Source of the DNA: Mycobacterium sp. 236(2023)
GTDB taxonomy: Bacteria; Actinomycetota; Actinomycetes; Mycobacteriales; Mycobacteriaceae
Length of the DNA stretch: 64,000 bases
Assembly (NCBI RefSeq): GCF_029623955.1
Contig: NZ_JARSBP010000004.1
Location: 1 to 64,000, forward strand
Reading direction: 5' to 3'
The notes beneath the pieces are model-generated. The model saw only the letters and a list, made by a program, of their open reading frames with translations, was not told the DNA's origin and ran no database searches. Both the position numbers and the translations under genes were made by a program. This document shows, piece after piece, positions 45,459 to 55,089 of this stretch (its first letter is position 1; each line of letters opens with the position of its first letter).

Positions 45459-48400
45459 CTACAGCGACCAGGCCGGAACCCAGTTGCGGTCCGCCAGCGC
45501 TTCCCGGAGGGGTGCCGGCTCATTGCCTTGTGAGTGAAGGTACTCCGCAACCCCCAACCACCCGGACGGGTAGAGCGTGGGGTCGCCGAGAATGTTGGAA
45601 GCAAGGTTCGGCGGTAAGTTAGCCAAGTCCGGTGTCACCTCAACCCAGCTTTCCGGACCGATGTCTCTGAGTCCACGCATGAGATGTTCGTCGGGGTGGA
45701 GGATCATTCGCCCCGTTAGTTCCCTCGCGACCGGCCAGTTCGCTGCGGTGCCTCCCGAGAGCTCTGCCATGTCGAGAAGTAATTCATCAGACAACGCATA
45801 CATGGAATCGTGACTGTCGAGCCCGTAGGCGAAATGGCTAAGCATGAGGAGTGTTCGTGGCGCCAGGTTGGCAGCGGCTGCGAAGCAGTCGGACGAAAGT
45901 CTGCGTGCGAGACTCGAAATACCGATTCTGCTGGACGACGCCATGGTGGCGGCGTACGTGTCGGCGTCTAAGTCGGTGAGGACGTCGTTGATCTTGCCAA
46001 GGTGGGCTATTACGACGTCCTCGGGACCTGCGGCCATCAACGCTAGGCTCCACGTGCGTCGTGAGAGTTCGTCGGAGTACCGGTCGAAAGTTTCCGGCCA
46101 CCAGGCCGGTTCAGGGCGACGACGAACTGTCATCGTCAAAGTGCCGTAATCGACCTGTGCCCCGAATGGTGTGCCGGTGGGATCGAAGGAACCTTGTGGC
46201 GAAGCCTTTCTGTTCGCAGCACCCGTGACTGCAATCTCAGCGGCCAACCAGCACGGCCCGTGCATCTTCGCGATCTCGCGAGCGAGGTTCTGCCACGGCT
46301 CCGTTGTCCCTTGCTGACCCTGCGCCCGCGCGTTCGCGGCCCGCTTGATGCGCGCGTACTCGCCATCAAATCGTTCAAGCAGACCGAAACTCGAAGAACG
46401 CGTGTTCCGGTCCTTTTCCTTCATCCAGAGATGCTCGTTCGCGATCGTTGGACCGTGGCGGTTGTCGTCGGGCAGCTGCAACATCCATTGCGGCCGAGCC
46501 GCTTTGAGCAAAGCACCGGCCTCTGACGTGCTTGAGGTACGGACATCGGAGCAGTGCCCGTCCAGAACGTTTCGTAGAAGAGCGCGCGCCACCTCACCTT
46601 CGGGGCTCGGTGTTGCGCCACATCCGAGAGCCAGTCTCGACGACACGGGTGAGTCCGCGGTCAGTGCGTCGGCCAGCGGCGCCATCAGCCGCGGTAGGTC
46701 TAGCGAGGAGCCTATTCGGAGCCAGTCGTCCTGAGCGCCGCTGTCGATGGCTGTCTGCAAATGCTGTTGCCACCACTCATGCACTGATCTGAAATCGCTC
46801 TGGAGGTGGTGCCGCAGCACAATCGCCCGTGGGCGACTCAATGCACTGTCGGGGGAAGCAATTAGACTGGTCTTGAGATGCTCCGCGAGATGCGATCCGC
46901 CGTTGCCGTTAGCAAGGGGAGGAAAATTTGTGTAGCTGCCGTAGCCGTCAGCTATTAGCCGGACACTGAGCGGGTCGGTAAGTAGCTTCGTAACGTCGCG
47001 TTGGACAGGCGTAGCTTGGGCGAAAATTCCATCACTGAGGAGAGCCCAGGTCGCTGTACGTTGTTGCAATGGGTGAGCTCCACGATCGAGCGCTTCCTCG
47101 AGTCCGTACTTCAAGCCCGCTCGCTCATTCACCTTCGCGAATCCGGCGTAGTAGCGGGCGGTATTCAACCAGTACGGCCGATCGATCAGCTCGGCGAGCA
47201 TCTCCCCTCGCGGTATCCCATCTGGCAATGTGAGGCCGGCGTAGTCGGACAAGAAGAGCGCAGCGCAGAACTCCTTTAGCGGTTGCACCGCGAACTCAAA
47301 GGTGCCGTCGACCTTGCTGGATAACGCCCAAAGTCGGTCTGTCGCAGCGGATACTAGCGCAGGGACGTCCTGCCAGGGGCCATCAATTTCCCGCAAGTAG
47401 AGAATGACTGCATTCTCGATCGCCTTCTTCGTTAATCTCTCCATGCTTGGCTCGATTTCAACGCCCGACTGAATATGCCAACCGAGAAAGGCAGTCGCCT
47501 GCTGGACGAGGTTGGCCTGTGCCTTCGCTATCTGGTCCTTGTTGATCTCGCGACTGAGAAGCGTCTCGACGTAGTGCGTGTATAACTCGGTCCTTCCGAC
47601 CGGGGCCGATTCCCCATGCTTGTGCATGAGGTACAGAAGGATTGTGAGTTGCATTGGGTTGTCGGCGAGCTGCGCGACATGATCGGCTTCAGCCCTGCTC
47701 CGGAACGCTTTACGTAGCTTTGTTCTATCCGATCCTGAGATCTGGTGGAGATCTGCCCACCTCTCGACAAACACACTCTGCAGTTCTGGCGACAGAGCCT
47801 GCAGTTGCAGCGTTTGGAATATCTCAGGATTAGGTTCGGCCAATCCCGACGCATTTGGCCGGGACGTAACGATGAACTGGAAGGTGCGAACCTTATGTTG
47901 ACCGCCCATTTCCATTGCTAGAGAGTTGATTTCGTGTACAGCCTTTAGTCGAAGGCCGGCGTCAGCAATCTCGTCGAGGCCGTCGAATACGAGCAGGCAG
48001 GGGTACCGATCCAGAACACTGTGGACGTGCTTGACGGTGACAGTTCGTCCGCCGCTCTTCTTGCGGCAGAGCGCGGCGAGGAACTCTATGAGTGAGCGCT
48101 GGTCTCGCTTTATTCTTGACTCTTTTGGGTCGACGTCGTCGTCTTCGGTGTAGAAGGGGTCGCGCCCGCCGAGCCAGGTGGCGAAATCCTTAAGGTCAAC
48201 TCGAATCGGCAGGCGTGGATTAGTAGCCGGTATGGGGTGATTTTCGACCTTGCCGTACATGTCCCCTGGCATAAGTGCTGCGCGGTGAGATTGGCAGACG
48301 TATTGGGCGAGCGTCGACTTTCCCTGGCCTGGAACGCCCAACAAGTAGGTCAACGGTGCAGTGGTACTAAGGAGGTACTGGGCAGCGCCCTGTGAGCCGT

Positions 48401-49199
48401 GGACTTCATAGTTTTGATGGCGCGAGAAGCGTTCCGCGGCATTCAGCGGCTGGGCGACAAGCGACGCCTCGACGTCCACAAATAGCTCAGTCAAGTCGAC
48501 GAGATTGAGATCGAGTTGGGCGAACTTGATTTTAGAGTCTTCGGTCCATTGTCTACCCATCATGGCGACGAGGGTTGTTCTCATCTCAGCCGCCTGCGCG
48601 TCGACACCGGACCCTTCCATGAGGTACCGGATGGCATCGGAGCCGGCAAGCATCTCCTGGTACGAGAACTTGATGGAGTCGGGGGCCACGTCAACCTCGG
48701 CATCAATGTCGGACTGCCACCAGCATTCGACCTTGATCCCGAACTCTGCGGTGTACTTGTCCAGTTCAATTTGAAGCCGCTGAATAGTGCCGGTGTTATT
48801 CGCGGTTGTAGTGCCGGCGACCGAAGTCATGAGGATGTACTCCGAAACTCCCTGCTTGCCGAAGCGCACCAGGTTGTCCCTTTCGTCCTCGATTGTGGCT
48901 CTTAGCCAGCTCGCGGGATCTTGCAGGAGTTTTGAACTCCATTTCACCTGGTAAACGATGTCCCCGCGGCGGGCATCTACACCCCTATCCGCCATCCCAA
49001 CCGGATAGCAGTTGACTCCCGGGTACTTACGACGCAGCAGAGCGCCGCAGAGTTGCTGAAACTCCCCGTTACTTAAACGCCAGTACAGGTACCGAAAACT
49101 GTTACCTGGCTGCTCAGTCGCGGGCTTCCCGGCCCCATAACGTCCACTCACAATTTTGAGCCGATTGCCGCCGGTGTCATACCCCAAGTGTTGCATCAT
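45459..49199 (-). CDS. NACHT ATPase with N-terminal PD-(D/E)XK-like nuclease, probable antiphage protein
   Basis: From the ATG at 49199 (MMQHLGYDTG...) the protein has 1,246 aa; the upstream extension has shadow composition and overlaps the phosphoribosyltransferase fragment. Residues 40-165 look like a restriction-endonuclease fold, with D75 and Q84-V-K86 ([19 protein letters not shown]). The NACHT domain has Walker A GVPGQGKST (288-296), Walker B LLVFDGLDEIAD (402-413) and TSRP (445-448). A long C-terminal helical or repeat region would sense the trigger. Bacterial NACHT proteins with nuclease effectors are known abortive-infection systems. Confidence 0.85.
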   Translation of the reverse strand: MMQHLGYDTGGNRLKIVSGRYGAGKPATEQPGNSFRYLYWRLSNGEFQQLCGALLRRKYPGVNCYPVGMADRGVDARRGDIVYQVKWSSKLLQDPASWLRATIEDERDNLVRFGKQGVSEYILMTSVAGTTTANNTGTIQRLQIELDKYTAEFGIKVECWWQSDIDAEVDVAPDSIKFSYQEMLAGSDAIRYLMEGSGVDAQAAEMRTTLVAMMGRQWTEDSKIKFAQLDLNLVDLTELFVDVEASLVAQPLNAAERFSRHQNYEVHGSQGAAQYLLSTTAPLTYLLGVPGQGKSTLAQYVCQSHRAALMPGDMYGKVENHPIPATNPRLPIRVDLKDFATWLGGRDPFYTEDDDVDPKESRIKRDQRSLIEFLAALCRKKSGGRTVTVKHVHSVLDRYPCLLVFDGLDEIADAGLRLKAVHEINSLAMEMGGQHKVRTFQFIVTSRPNASGLAEPNPEIFQTLQLQALSPELQSVFVERWADLHQISGSDRTKLRKAFRSRAEADHVAQLADNPMQLTILLYLMHKHGESAPVGRTELYTHYVETLLSREINKDQIAKAQANLVQQATAFLGWHIQSGVEIEPSMERLTKKAIENAVILYLREIDGPWQDVPALVSAATDRLWALSSKVDGTFEFAVQPLKEFCAALFLSDYAGLTLPDGIPRGEMLAELIDRPYWLNTARYYAGFAKVNERAGLKYGLEEALDRGAHPLQQRTATWALLSDGIFAQATPVQRDVTKLLTDPLSVRLIADGYGSYTNFPPLANGNGGSHLAEHLKTSLIASPDSALSRPRAIVLRHHLQSDFRSVHEWWQQHLQTAIDSGAQDDWLRIGSSLDLPRLMAPLADALTADSPVSSRLALGCGATPSPEGEVARALLRNVLDGHCSDVRTSSTSEAGALLKAARPQWMLQLPDDNRHGPTIANEHLWMKEKDRNTRSSSFGLLERFDGEYARIKRAANARAQGQQGTTEPWQNLAREIAKMHGPCWLAAEIAVTGAANRKASPQGSFDPTGTPFGAQVDYGTLTMTVRRRPEPAWWPETFDRYSDELSRRTWSLALMAAGPEDVVIAHLGKINDVLTDLDADTYAATMASSSRIGISSLARRLSSDCFAAAANLAPRTLLMLSHFAYGLDSHDSMYALSDELLLDMAELSGGTAANWPVARELTGRMILHPDEHLMRGLRDIGPESWVEVTPDLANLPPNLASNILGDPTLYPSGWLGVAEYLHSQGNEPAPLREALADRNWVPAWSL

Positions 49200-49213
49200 G
49201 GGGATTTGGTCCG

Positions 49214-49483
49214 GTGAATGTTTCGCGCGTCGCCAACGCCGCTCCCTTCGCGGTGCCGGACAAGTGGCGGTCCGGAGTCCTGGGGAAGAAGGTCTTGCTC
49301 GTCGATGACACCTGGGCGACATGTACATCGATCCAGTTGGCCGCGGCTGCGCTTGAGGCTGCCGGGGGCCGTCAGTGTCACTGGATTGTGCGTTCTGCGC
49401 TGGTACCCCCGGTGGTGACAGTGCGGCGGTCGGGGTCGGCCGTGCCCGTTGTCGTGGGTACCATTCTTGTGTCCGCGACCTAG
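49214..49483 (+). pseudogene. 5'-truncated phosphoribosyltransferase-like gene
   Basis: The 89-codon frame contains the PRPP-binding loop KKVLLVDDTWATCTSIQLAA of type I phosphoribosyltransferases (ComF-like), but the N-terminal half of the domain is missing. The upstream sequence is replaced directly by the divergent NACHT gene (start 15 bp away). The gene was probably cut by insertion of the NACHT module. Confidence 0.65.
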
Positions 49484-49660
49484 ACGTCGGACATTCGGTC
49501 CTCTCGATTGCCGGTCTTGGCCTCTGTATCATTTAGAGGGCAGCGCGATCTTCAGATTGTGTCGTCGCACCTAATAAGGGCCCACGAATTTCCGCACTTC
49601 ACCGACGCGGACGTCTCAGGCGGTGCCGAAAGCCGCGCCGAGTCCGAGCCCGCAGGACGT

Positions 49661-52108
49661 TTAAGGCGGAGATGGGGCGTCAGTAGTCGGCCCGCGCTTC
49701 GAAGGCTCTCGCTGTGGTGCTGCTCGCTTTGCCGTGCCTGCGGCGTTTTCGACTCCGAGCTGGTCGCGGAAGAACAGCCGAGGCAGCTTCAACAGCTCTG
49801 GCAGCGACTCCAGGAAGCCTGCGCCGTCGTCGACGGCCTGGAGCGGATCTGTAGACAACTTGTGGCGTCTACGGAGTTCGTTAATTCGCTGGCGGATTGG
49901 ATCGTGCTCGTCGCTGTCTTCGAGGACCGCTTCAATATCGCGTAGGACTCTACTTGCTGCGTCGCGAGACATTCCGTCGGCGTGATCACGCACGAAGGAC
50001 CTTATAACTCGTTCGGCGCGGTCGAGGTCGCGATCATTGGATTCGGAAGACGCTGCATCGTCAAGCTTATCCCGAAGGTAAGCAATTAGCGCCGCGAAGT
50101 TGTTTTCGAACGTGAGCAACCCCGTAGGCCTTGGGCTGGCCGCAACCGCATTCTCAAGGTAATGCACTAATTCCTTACTGAACCCAACCTTCTGCAACTT
50201 CTTTGAATCAAATTGGCTTGAGAAGGCGGTTTGAAGAGCCGGGAAAATGCTGCCTCCGCTGCTTACCAGGACCGCATTCACGTGTTCTGCTCGAAGCGAC
50301 GTCACATCTTGCGCAGGGATCCCCAAAAATCGACGAGCGTAGAATCGAGCGGCTTCGACAGCAATGGCCACTGGAATCAGGTCCTCGGGCTCAGTCACGT
50401 TCACTTCAGGCGCCACTGTGATGTCAGCTCCCTTCGCCCAATCGCCCAGATTAACAATGTGACGATCCTGGAGTATTCGCCGTTGGTCTGCCTCACCTTG
50501 CGCCAGTTTTACAATTGCTTCGCGGCCTGCGTCATCGTCATCAAGCAAGGCAACACATGGAGGCTTGAGAGTGTCACGTCCGCGCGCCAGGTAGGCCATG
50601 TAGGGCACATGGCTAGCGGACGCGCACGGGACGATCGTCACCTCGTTGAGATCGATTAGTGTGCTCGGCGGCAGGCCCCGCCGGCGCAGCAGCGCCAAGG
50701 CGCCAGTAAGCAGGATCTGGTCTGTGGGGCCTTCGACCAGCAGGTTATTGCCACCAATAAAGGCGGTTTCCGCAACGTGAGCGCCGATCGAAGTCCGGAG
50801 AGGCTCGTAATGATTATTTACGATGTCCTTAACGAGTCGGGTGCCCTCTTGGTCCGTCCCCTTATCGAGAACTCGGATCCGGTGACCTGCGTTCTTATTG
50901 ATCAGAAAAGGCGAGTGAGTCACATAGATCACTTGGTCCGTACGTCCTCCCGCTTCTGGTCGCGCGAACTCATCCAGAACCCTCAAAAGGTCAGCCTGAG
51001 CGGCGCTCGACAAATATGCATCAGGTTCGTCCATAAGCAGAATTTCGGTCTGCTTCGGTGAACGCTCATGAGCTCGCAACTGTACGAAGTAGCCAAGAAA
51101 GTAGGTAAGCCCCCTGCTGCGCTCACTGAAAGAATAGTCCGTGCCCGTCTTATCGCGAATAGTGAATGCGACCTCTCGTTCGCGCGGGGCGAGGCGCAAC
51201 TCGAAGTCTCGATCCTGACGCCACCAACGACGAAAGTTAAGATGGCGTGCTATTGAACGGTTCATCTGCTCGATCAGTGCACCAACCTGCCCCTCCTTGC
51301 CATCTCGAATCGCGCCTTCCAGCTCCACGAACTTGCTCTGGGAAATCCGCGCTACATTGAGCAATAGGTCACGTCCGAGCTGGTCCGACTTCGCCACCGA
51401 CGCGTCTTCATTTTCGTCCGAATTCTCACTCGGCGCTGCTACACCGGCAATGCCACTGATTAATTGAGGCCAAGACAAAATCCCACCTGCGCGCAAATTT
51501 TCGTCAAAGTTGAATCGGTCGCGCCTCCTGCTTAAAAGGCCAGGCTGCCGGCCCAGGAGAGAATCGAACGAGATGACATCCGGGATCTTCGCCCGGGTCT
51601 CCAACTGAAATGGCCTTGGCAAGACAGCTTGCACACTGGCGAGTTTGGTGTCATCGAGCGATACGGGTGCACTACCTTTCCGGATCAGTATGTTTTGCCC
51701 ACCCCCCATACGCAATAGCATGAAGCGGTCGTCGAGAGCTAGCGTTACGCCCGCCGCTCGCAGGGCATCCACGTCGTCCTGCGTCGTCACCATGAACTCC
51801 GCGCCGAAATCTGGGCTACGAATCTCTCCGACTTCAACGGAGTACAGCCGCGAGTAACGACAGAAATCCGCTGATGAAATACTTGTTCCATTCAGGGCGC
51901 GTATCGTTGCGCCGATGAGATGGCTCTTGCCTGATTCATTCGCGCCAACCACCGCGGTAACTTCGGGGTCGATATCGATCTCCACGAACGGGAACCACCC
52001 GCGGCCCTGAATCACCTCCCAGTCGTACTCCTTAGCTCGAACCACCTTCGCTTCCTGGTCATAATTGAATGACCTATAAAACCGAACCAACACTCGAGTC
52101 AGTAGCAC
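49661..52108 (-). CDS. OLD-family ATPase with TOPRIM nuclease domain
   Basis: The GTG at 52108 with GGAGGATCC before it gives 815 aa and decides the start; a longer frame to 52342 adds a low-complexity leader. The ATPase has Walker A VVGANESGKS (53-62), signature SERSRGL (328-334), Walker B LLMDEPDAYL (357-366) and the H-loop VTHSP (396-400). The TOPRIM domain follows with LLVEGPTD (456-463, E459) and LLDDDDAG (521-528). Related OLD and GajA proteins are antiphage nucleases. No UvrD-like GajB helicase is adjacent, so this resembles the stand-alone class. Confidence 0.87.
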   Translation of the reverse strand: MLLTRVLVRFYRSFNYDQEAKVVRAKEYDWEVIQGRGWFPFVEIDIDPEVTAVVGANESGKSHLIGATIRALNGTSISSADFCRYSRLYSVEVGEIRSPDFGAEFMVTTQDDVDALRAAGVTLALDDRFMLLRMGGGQNILIRKGSAPVSLDDTKLASVQAVLPRPFQLETRAKIPDVISFDSLLGRQPGLLSRRRDRFNFDENLRAGGILSWPQLISGIAGVAAPSENSDENEDASVAKSDQLGRDLLLNVARISQSKFVELEGAIRDGKEGQVGALIEQMNRSIARHLNFRRWWRQDRDFELRLAPREREVAFTIRDKTGTDYSFSERSRGLTYFLGYFVQLRAHERSPKQTEILLMDEPDAYLSSAAQADLLRVLDEFARPEAGGRTDQVIYVTHSPFLINKNAGHRIRVLDKGTDQEGTRLVKDIVNNHYEPLRTSIGAHVAETAFIGGNNLLVEGPTDQILLTGALALLRRRGLPPSTLIDLNEVTIVPCASASHVPYMAYLARGRDTLKPPCVALLDDDDAGREAIVKLAQGEADQRRILQDRHIVNLGDWAKGADITVAPEVNVTEPEDLIPVAIAVEAARFYARRFLGIPAQDVTSLRAEHVNAVLVSSGGSIFPALQTAFSSQFDSKKLQKVGFSKELVHYLENAVAASPRPTGLLTFENNFAALIAYLRDKLDDAASSESNDRDLDRAERVIRSFVRDHADGMSRDAASRVLRDIEAVLEDSDEHDPIRQRINELRRRHKLSTDPLQAVDDGAGFLESLPELLKLPRLFFRDQLGVENAAGTAKRAAPQREPSKRGPTTDAPSPP

Positions 52109-52501
52109 GGATCCTCCAGAAGACGACGGCAATTGGAGGGTAACGGGGAGGCCCGACAGGGTGTCCGGCAACGTCGCAGAACTTTCGTCGGTTGGGCGCG
52201 TTCCGCGTCCGCGCCTAGTACCTGGTAGTCCACGGTGGGCTCGCAGGGCGGTACTTCGCACGCCGCTGAGCAGGGCGGTTGCTATTCCCGCAAGGCGGTC
52301 TCCGAGTCGACTTGTAGTCGCCGCCGATACCGGTCCATCCACGCTGGCTGACTAGGCACGTCGACATGTGACGAAGTCGAGATCGAGTTCGACGGTCAAC
52401 GGAGGTACATTAGGGAGCACTAAGGGGTCACTTCGAGGATGTTCGGAGCCTCTTTAGTGGTTATAGTCAAAGACTCGCGAACTAAGGAGGTGCTCCGCGA
52501 T
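52109..52501. other. 393-bp divergent gap between OLD and the toxin-antitoxin pair
   Basis: The gap carries promoters in both directions. CACTAA at 52418-52423 and TTAGTG at 52454-52459 form an inverted repeat (extended imperfectly as CACTAAGGGG/CCTCTTTAGTG) upstream of the antitoxin gene, suitable for autoregulation. No gene is seen. Confidence 0.45.
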
Positions 52502-52891
52502 ATGTCTGACCTGTTGGTCAAGGCTGGTGACGACACTGCGCGGATGGACACTCACGAGGTCGTCGCCTATTTGTTGGCCCGCCTCGGGCGGACGCTGACC
52601 GCCTACATCGCGGGTTCCAAGAGCCGTGCGATGCCTGCTCGGTGGGCTGCTCCTCCTGGGGACAGCACACACGCTGAACCCTCCGTTGAAAAGGCACGTC
52701 GCCTAAAGGCGGCGCACACGGTGTTCGTGCTGATCGAGGAAGCCGAGAATGACCAAGTCGCCCGCAGCTGGCTTGTCTCGGCCAACCCGCGCCTGGACGG
52801 GGTTACCCCTTCTGAGCTCCTGCGCGAAGACATGATCCCGGCCGTCTATCGTGCCGCGGACGCATTCATCACCGACACATACAACTCTTGA
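52502..52891 (+). CDS. Xre/MbcA/ParS-type antitoxin
   Basis: The ATG at 52502 follows AAGGAGGT at a 10-nt distance and gives 129 aa; an upstream in-frame start at 52439 lacks such a site. The C-terminal segment (ARSWLVSANPRLDGVTPSEL) is the signature of the DUF2384/MbcA-ParS toxin-binding domain. It neutralises the RES toxin encoded 54 bp downstream and probably represses the operon. Confidence 0.82.
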   Translation: MSDLLVKAGDDTARMDTHEVVAYLLARLGRTLTAYIAGSKSRAMPARWAAPPGDSTHAEPSVEKARRLKAAHTVFVLIEEAENDQVARSWLVSANPRLDGVTPSELLREDMIPAVYRAADAFITDTYNS

Positions 52892-52945
52892 CCTGGCGTC
52901 TCCTTATACTCAGCCCGATCGCTGTGTAGGGGGAGGTAGGAGCAG

Positions 52946-53743
52946 GTGTCGTTCATGGATGCGGCCATCTGCACGTCAACGGGACTCAATATCGTCGCCT
53001 CCACTGGTCAAACCATCTTCCGAGTAGCCCGCACGCAGTATGGTGCGATCAACCCGCCACCCCGAATTCCGGGAGAGCACCCGGTGGAGGACTGGTCGCG
53101 GTGGGACACCCCGGGACGGACGATCTACGGATGCACCTCCGCGACTGGCGCATTTGTCGAAGTCTTGGAGTACATCAGGCCCGATCCGCCACAGACGCGG
53201 CTGACTGAACTGTTCGACGACGTTGACGTAAACGATGCGGGCACATTCGCCGAGCAAGTCGCACGAGAGCTGCCCGCGCACGGCGGGATGCCCTACCGGT
53301 CCATCTCGCAGGGCTGGAGACAAGGGCGTTCCTTGTACGAACTCCGCCTGCCGCAGGACGGTTGGTTGGTCGACGTCACCGGTGCAAATTCGATATCCGT
53401 CGTTTCTGAATGGCTGGGCCCGACGCTGCTGGCCGAATGCGGTGTCGAGGAGCTCACGCTCAGTGAACTCACCAGCTCCGCAGCAGTCCTCAAAAAGTTG
53501 ACTACCGGCATCGCGACCTGGATTCGAGAATCCATCGTCCTGGACGACGGGGCGCGTCCGCACGGAGTTATCTACCCCTCAAAGTGGGGAACCACGCTAG
53601 GTGACAACTGCGCTATGTGGTTGCGGCGCACAGACGATGGGACCGGCTCCGATCCGCTAGAGCTGATCGACACCTCCAACATCGGCCGTCACACCAAGCC
53701 CTTCGTCGATGCGGCTAAACTCCGAGGAATGCAAATCTTCTAA
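52946..53743 (+). CDS. RES-domain toxin (MbcT-like NAD+ phosphorylase), enlarged
   Basis: The 265-aa protein starts at GTG 52946 after GGAGGTAGGAG. RES features include R26 (TIFRVART), the SRWDTPGRTIYGCTSATGAF segment with R52, W53 and Y61, and E72. MbcT-type toxins destroy NAD+ by phosphorolysis unless bound by the antitoxin. The protein is longer than MbcT (about 186 aa), with an extra C-terminal part of about 80 residues. The activity is inferred from the family. Confidence 0.8.
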   Translation: MSFMDAAICTSTGLNIVASTGQTIFRVARTQYGAINPPPRIPGEHPVEDWSRWDTPGRTIYGCTSATGAFVEVLEYIRPDPPQTRLTELFDDVDVNDAGTFAEQVARELPAHGGMPYRSISQGWRQGRSLYELRLPQDGWLVDVTGANSISVVSEWLGPTLLAECGVEELTLSELTSSAAVLKKLTTGIATWIRESIVLDDGARPHGVIYPSKWGTTLGDNCAMWLRRTDDGTGSDPLELIDTSNIGRHTKPFVDAAKLRGMQIF

Positions 53744-53817
53744 CTACGATGACGGTGTCAACGGTCTCTGAAAATTGACCCTCTCGGGGTCTCGGGAGTC
53801 GACCCACCTGATGCAGC

Positions 53818-54736
53818 TTGGCGCTTTTCGATGGCATGCTGTTTTGCGGGTGTGAATCGCGGAGCGCTGGCGATGCCGTGGCGGGGTGGGGGCGTGGCAT
53901 CGTGGTCGACTCAGTGATCGGCAGGCTGAGTTGGTCGCCTGTTGGTTTCCCGGCCGGGCGTCTGCTGAAAGACATGAGTCGGGACCTAGTGGATACGGTC
54001 GTACTCGACGTTGACACCGGTAGCGGCGGGTGGTCGTGAAGGCTGCTGGCCCCGACAACCGTCACATCGGGCGGGAGATCACGGCCCATCAGGGCGTCAC
54101 CGGTGTCTTGGAGCGGGCCGGGCGAGCAGCGCAGCTGCTGCACCACGACCGCGATGCCAAGGTTCTGGCTATTGGACGGGTCGTTGGTCGAGGGCCATGA
54201 GGTCGAGTTTGTTCCGGACACCTACCTCCAGGCGGGCAAGCTGTGCCGATCATTCCATGGTCAAGCCCAGCGGATCGATACCGATGTCGACGCCGCTACA
54301 GTCACGAAATCGATTGCATGGCTTGATAAGCCGCACAGGATCTGCGCCAGATGCCGAGGTGCGGTTGCGGACGATGCTGCTGGACTACCGACCACAACCG
54401 ATGATCGTCGTCCCCACTCACGGCGATTGGCAGCCCAGGAATTGGCTCAACGGTAGCGGCGTTGTCAGGGTCATCGACTTCGGCAGATTTGCGTGGCGGC
54501 CCGCCGTGAGTGATTTCAACAGACTCGCAGCCCAGCAATGGCAGCATGACCCCCGCCTTGAAGAGGTGTTCTTTGCCGGTTACGGGCCGGACCCTCGAAC
54601 GCCGGAGATATGGCGAATGGCAGCCATCCATGCGGCCATTGGCACGGCGGCGTGGGCGCACCAGGTCGGCGATGAGCCTTTTGAGAGGCAAGGTCACCAG
54701 ATGATCGCTGAGGCGCTTGAACTGGTCTCCGACTGA
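53818..54736 (+). pseudogene. aminoglycoside-phosphotransferase-like gene broken by several frameshifts
   Basis: Fragments in different frames line up as one kinase. An N-terminal piece (LVDTVVLDVDTGSGG) is followed by KAAGPDNRHIGREITAHQG, then VEGHEVEFVPDTYLQAGKLC. The last frame has the catalytic loop THGDWQPRNWL (HGDxxxxN) and VRVIDFGRFAWRP. At least three frame changes are needed, so no active protein is expected. The C-terminal part through 54736 is best preserved. The original substrate is unknown; homology to resistance kinases does not imply resistance. Confidence 0.7.
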
Positions 54737-55089
54737 GCATTTGGGTCCGGCGGCGTCGCCTCCAAGAGCAACAGCTAGTCCTTATTGACGTAGATCGACG
54801 TACTCGACTGCGGTGGTCCATCCGCAATCTTGCCATTCGTGGGCGTGGAATCGCTGGTCGCTGTGCATAGCGCTTCGTCGCCCGGACCGAGTGCGAGTCC
54901 TGCGTTCGCGCTTCGGCGCGCACAGCAAGAAACGTCGACGGAAGAACCCCCGGGTGTGCCACCGGTGTGCCAAGACGCGCAAGTAGGGGTGCAGAAGAAT
55001 CGGACGGCACGACATGCCTGAGACGCTTGAGCTGGACTTAAGGACAGTTATGCGACTACCGCGAGTGCCTGAGACGCCAGCCGGCGGGA
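54737..55089. other. right end of the element, non-coding
   Basis: No gene is supported. It contains the candidate integrase arm sites (54955-54973) and a 12-bp direct repeat TGCCTGAGACGC at 55015-55026 and 55066-55077, both near the attR core. Confidence 0.5.
54955..54973 (+). promoter_or_regulatory. candidate integrase arm-type site, attR side
   Basis: TGTGCCA-N5-GTGCCAA repeats the attL-side pattern exactly in spacing and orientation, 117 bp before the attR core. Confidence 0.5.

Noticed and set aside
49200..49532. A 111-residue N-terminal extension of the NACHT protein.
   Set aside because: It overlaps the phosphoribosyltransferase fragment on the other strand and is Arg/Pro-rich without structure; ATG 49199 fits better.
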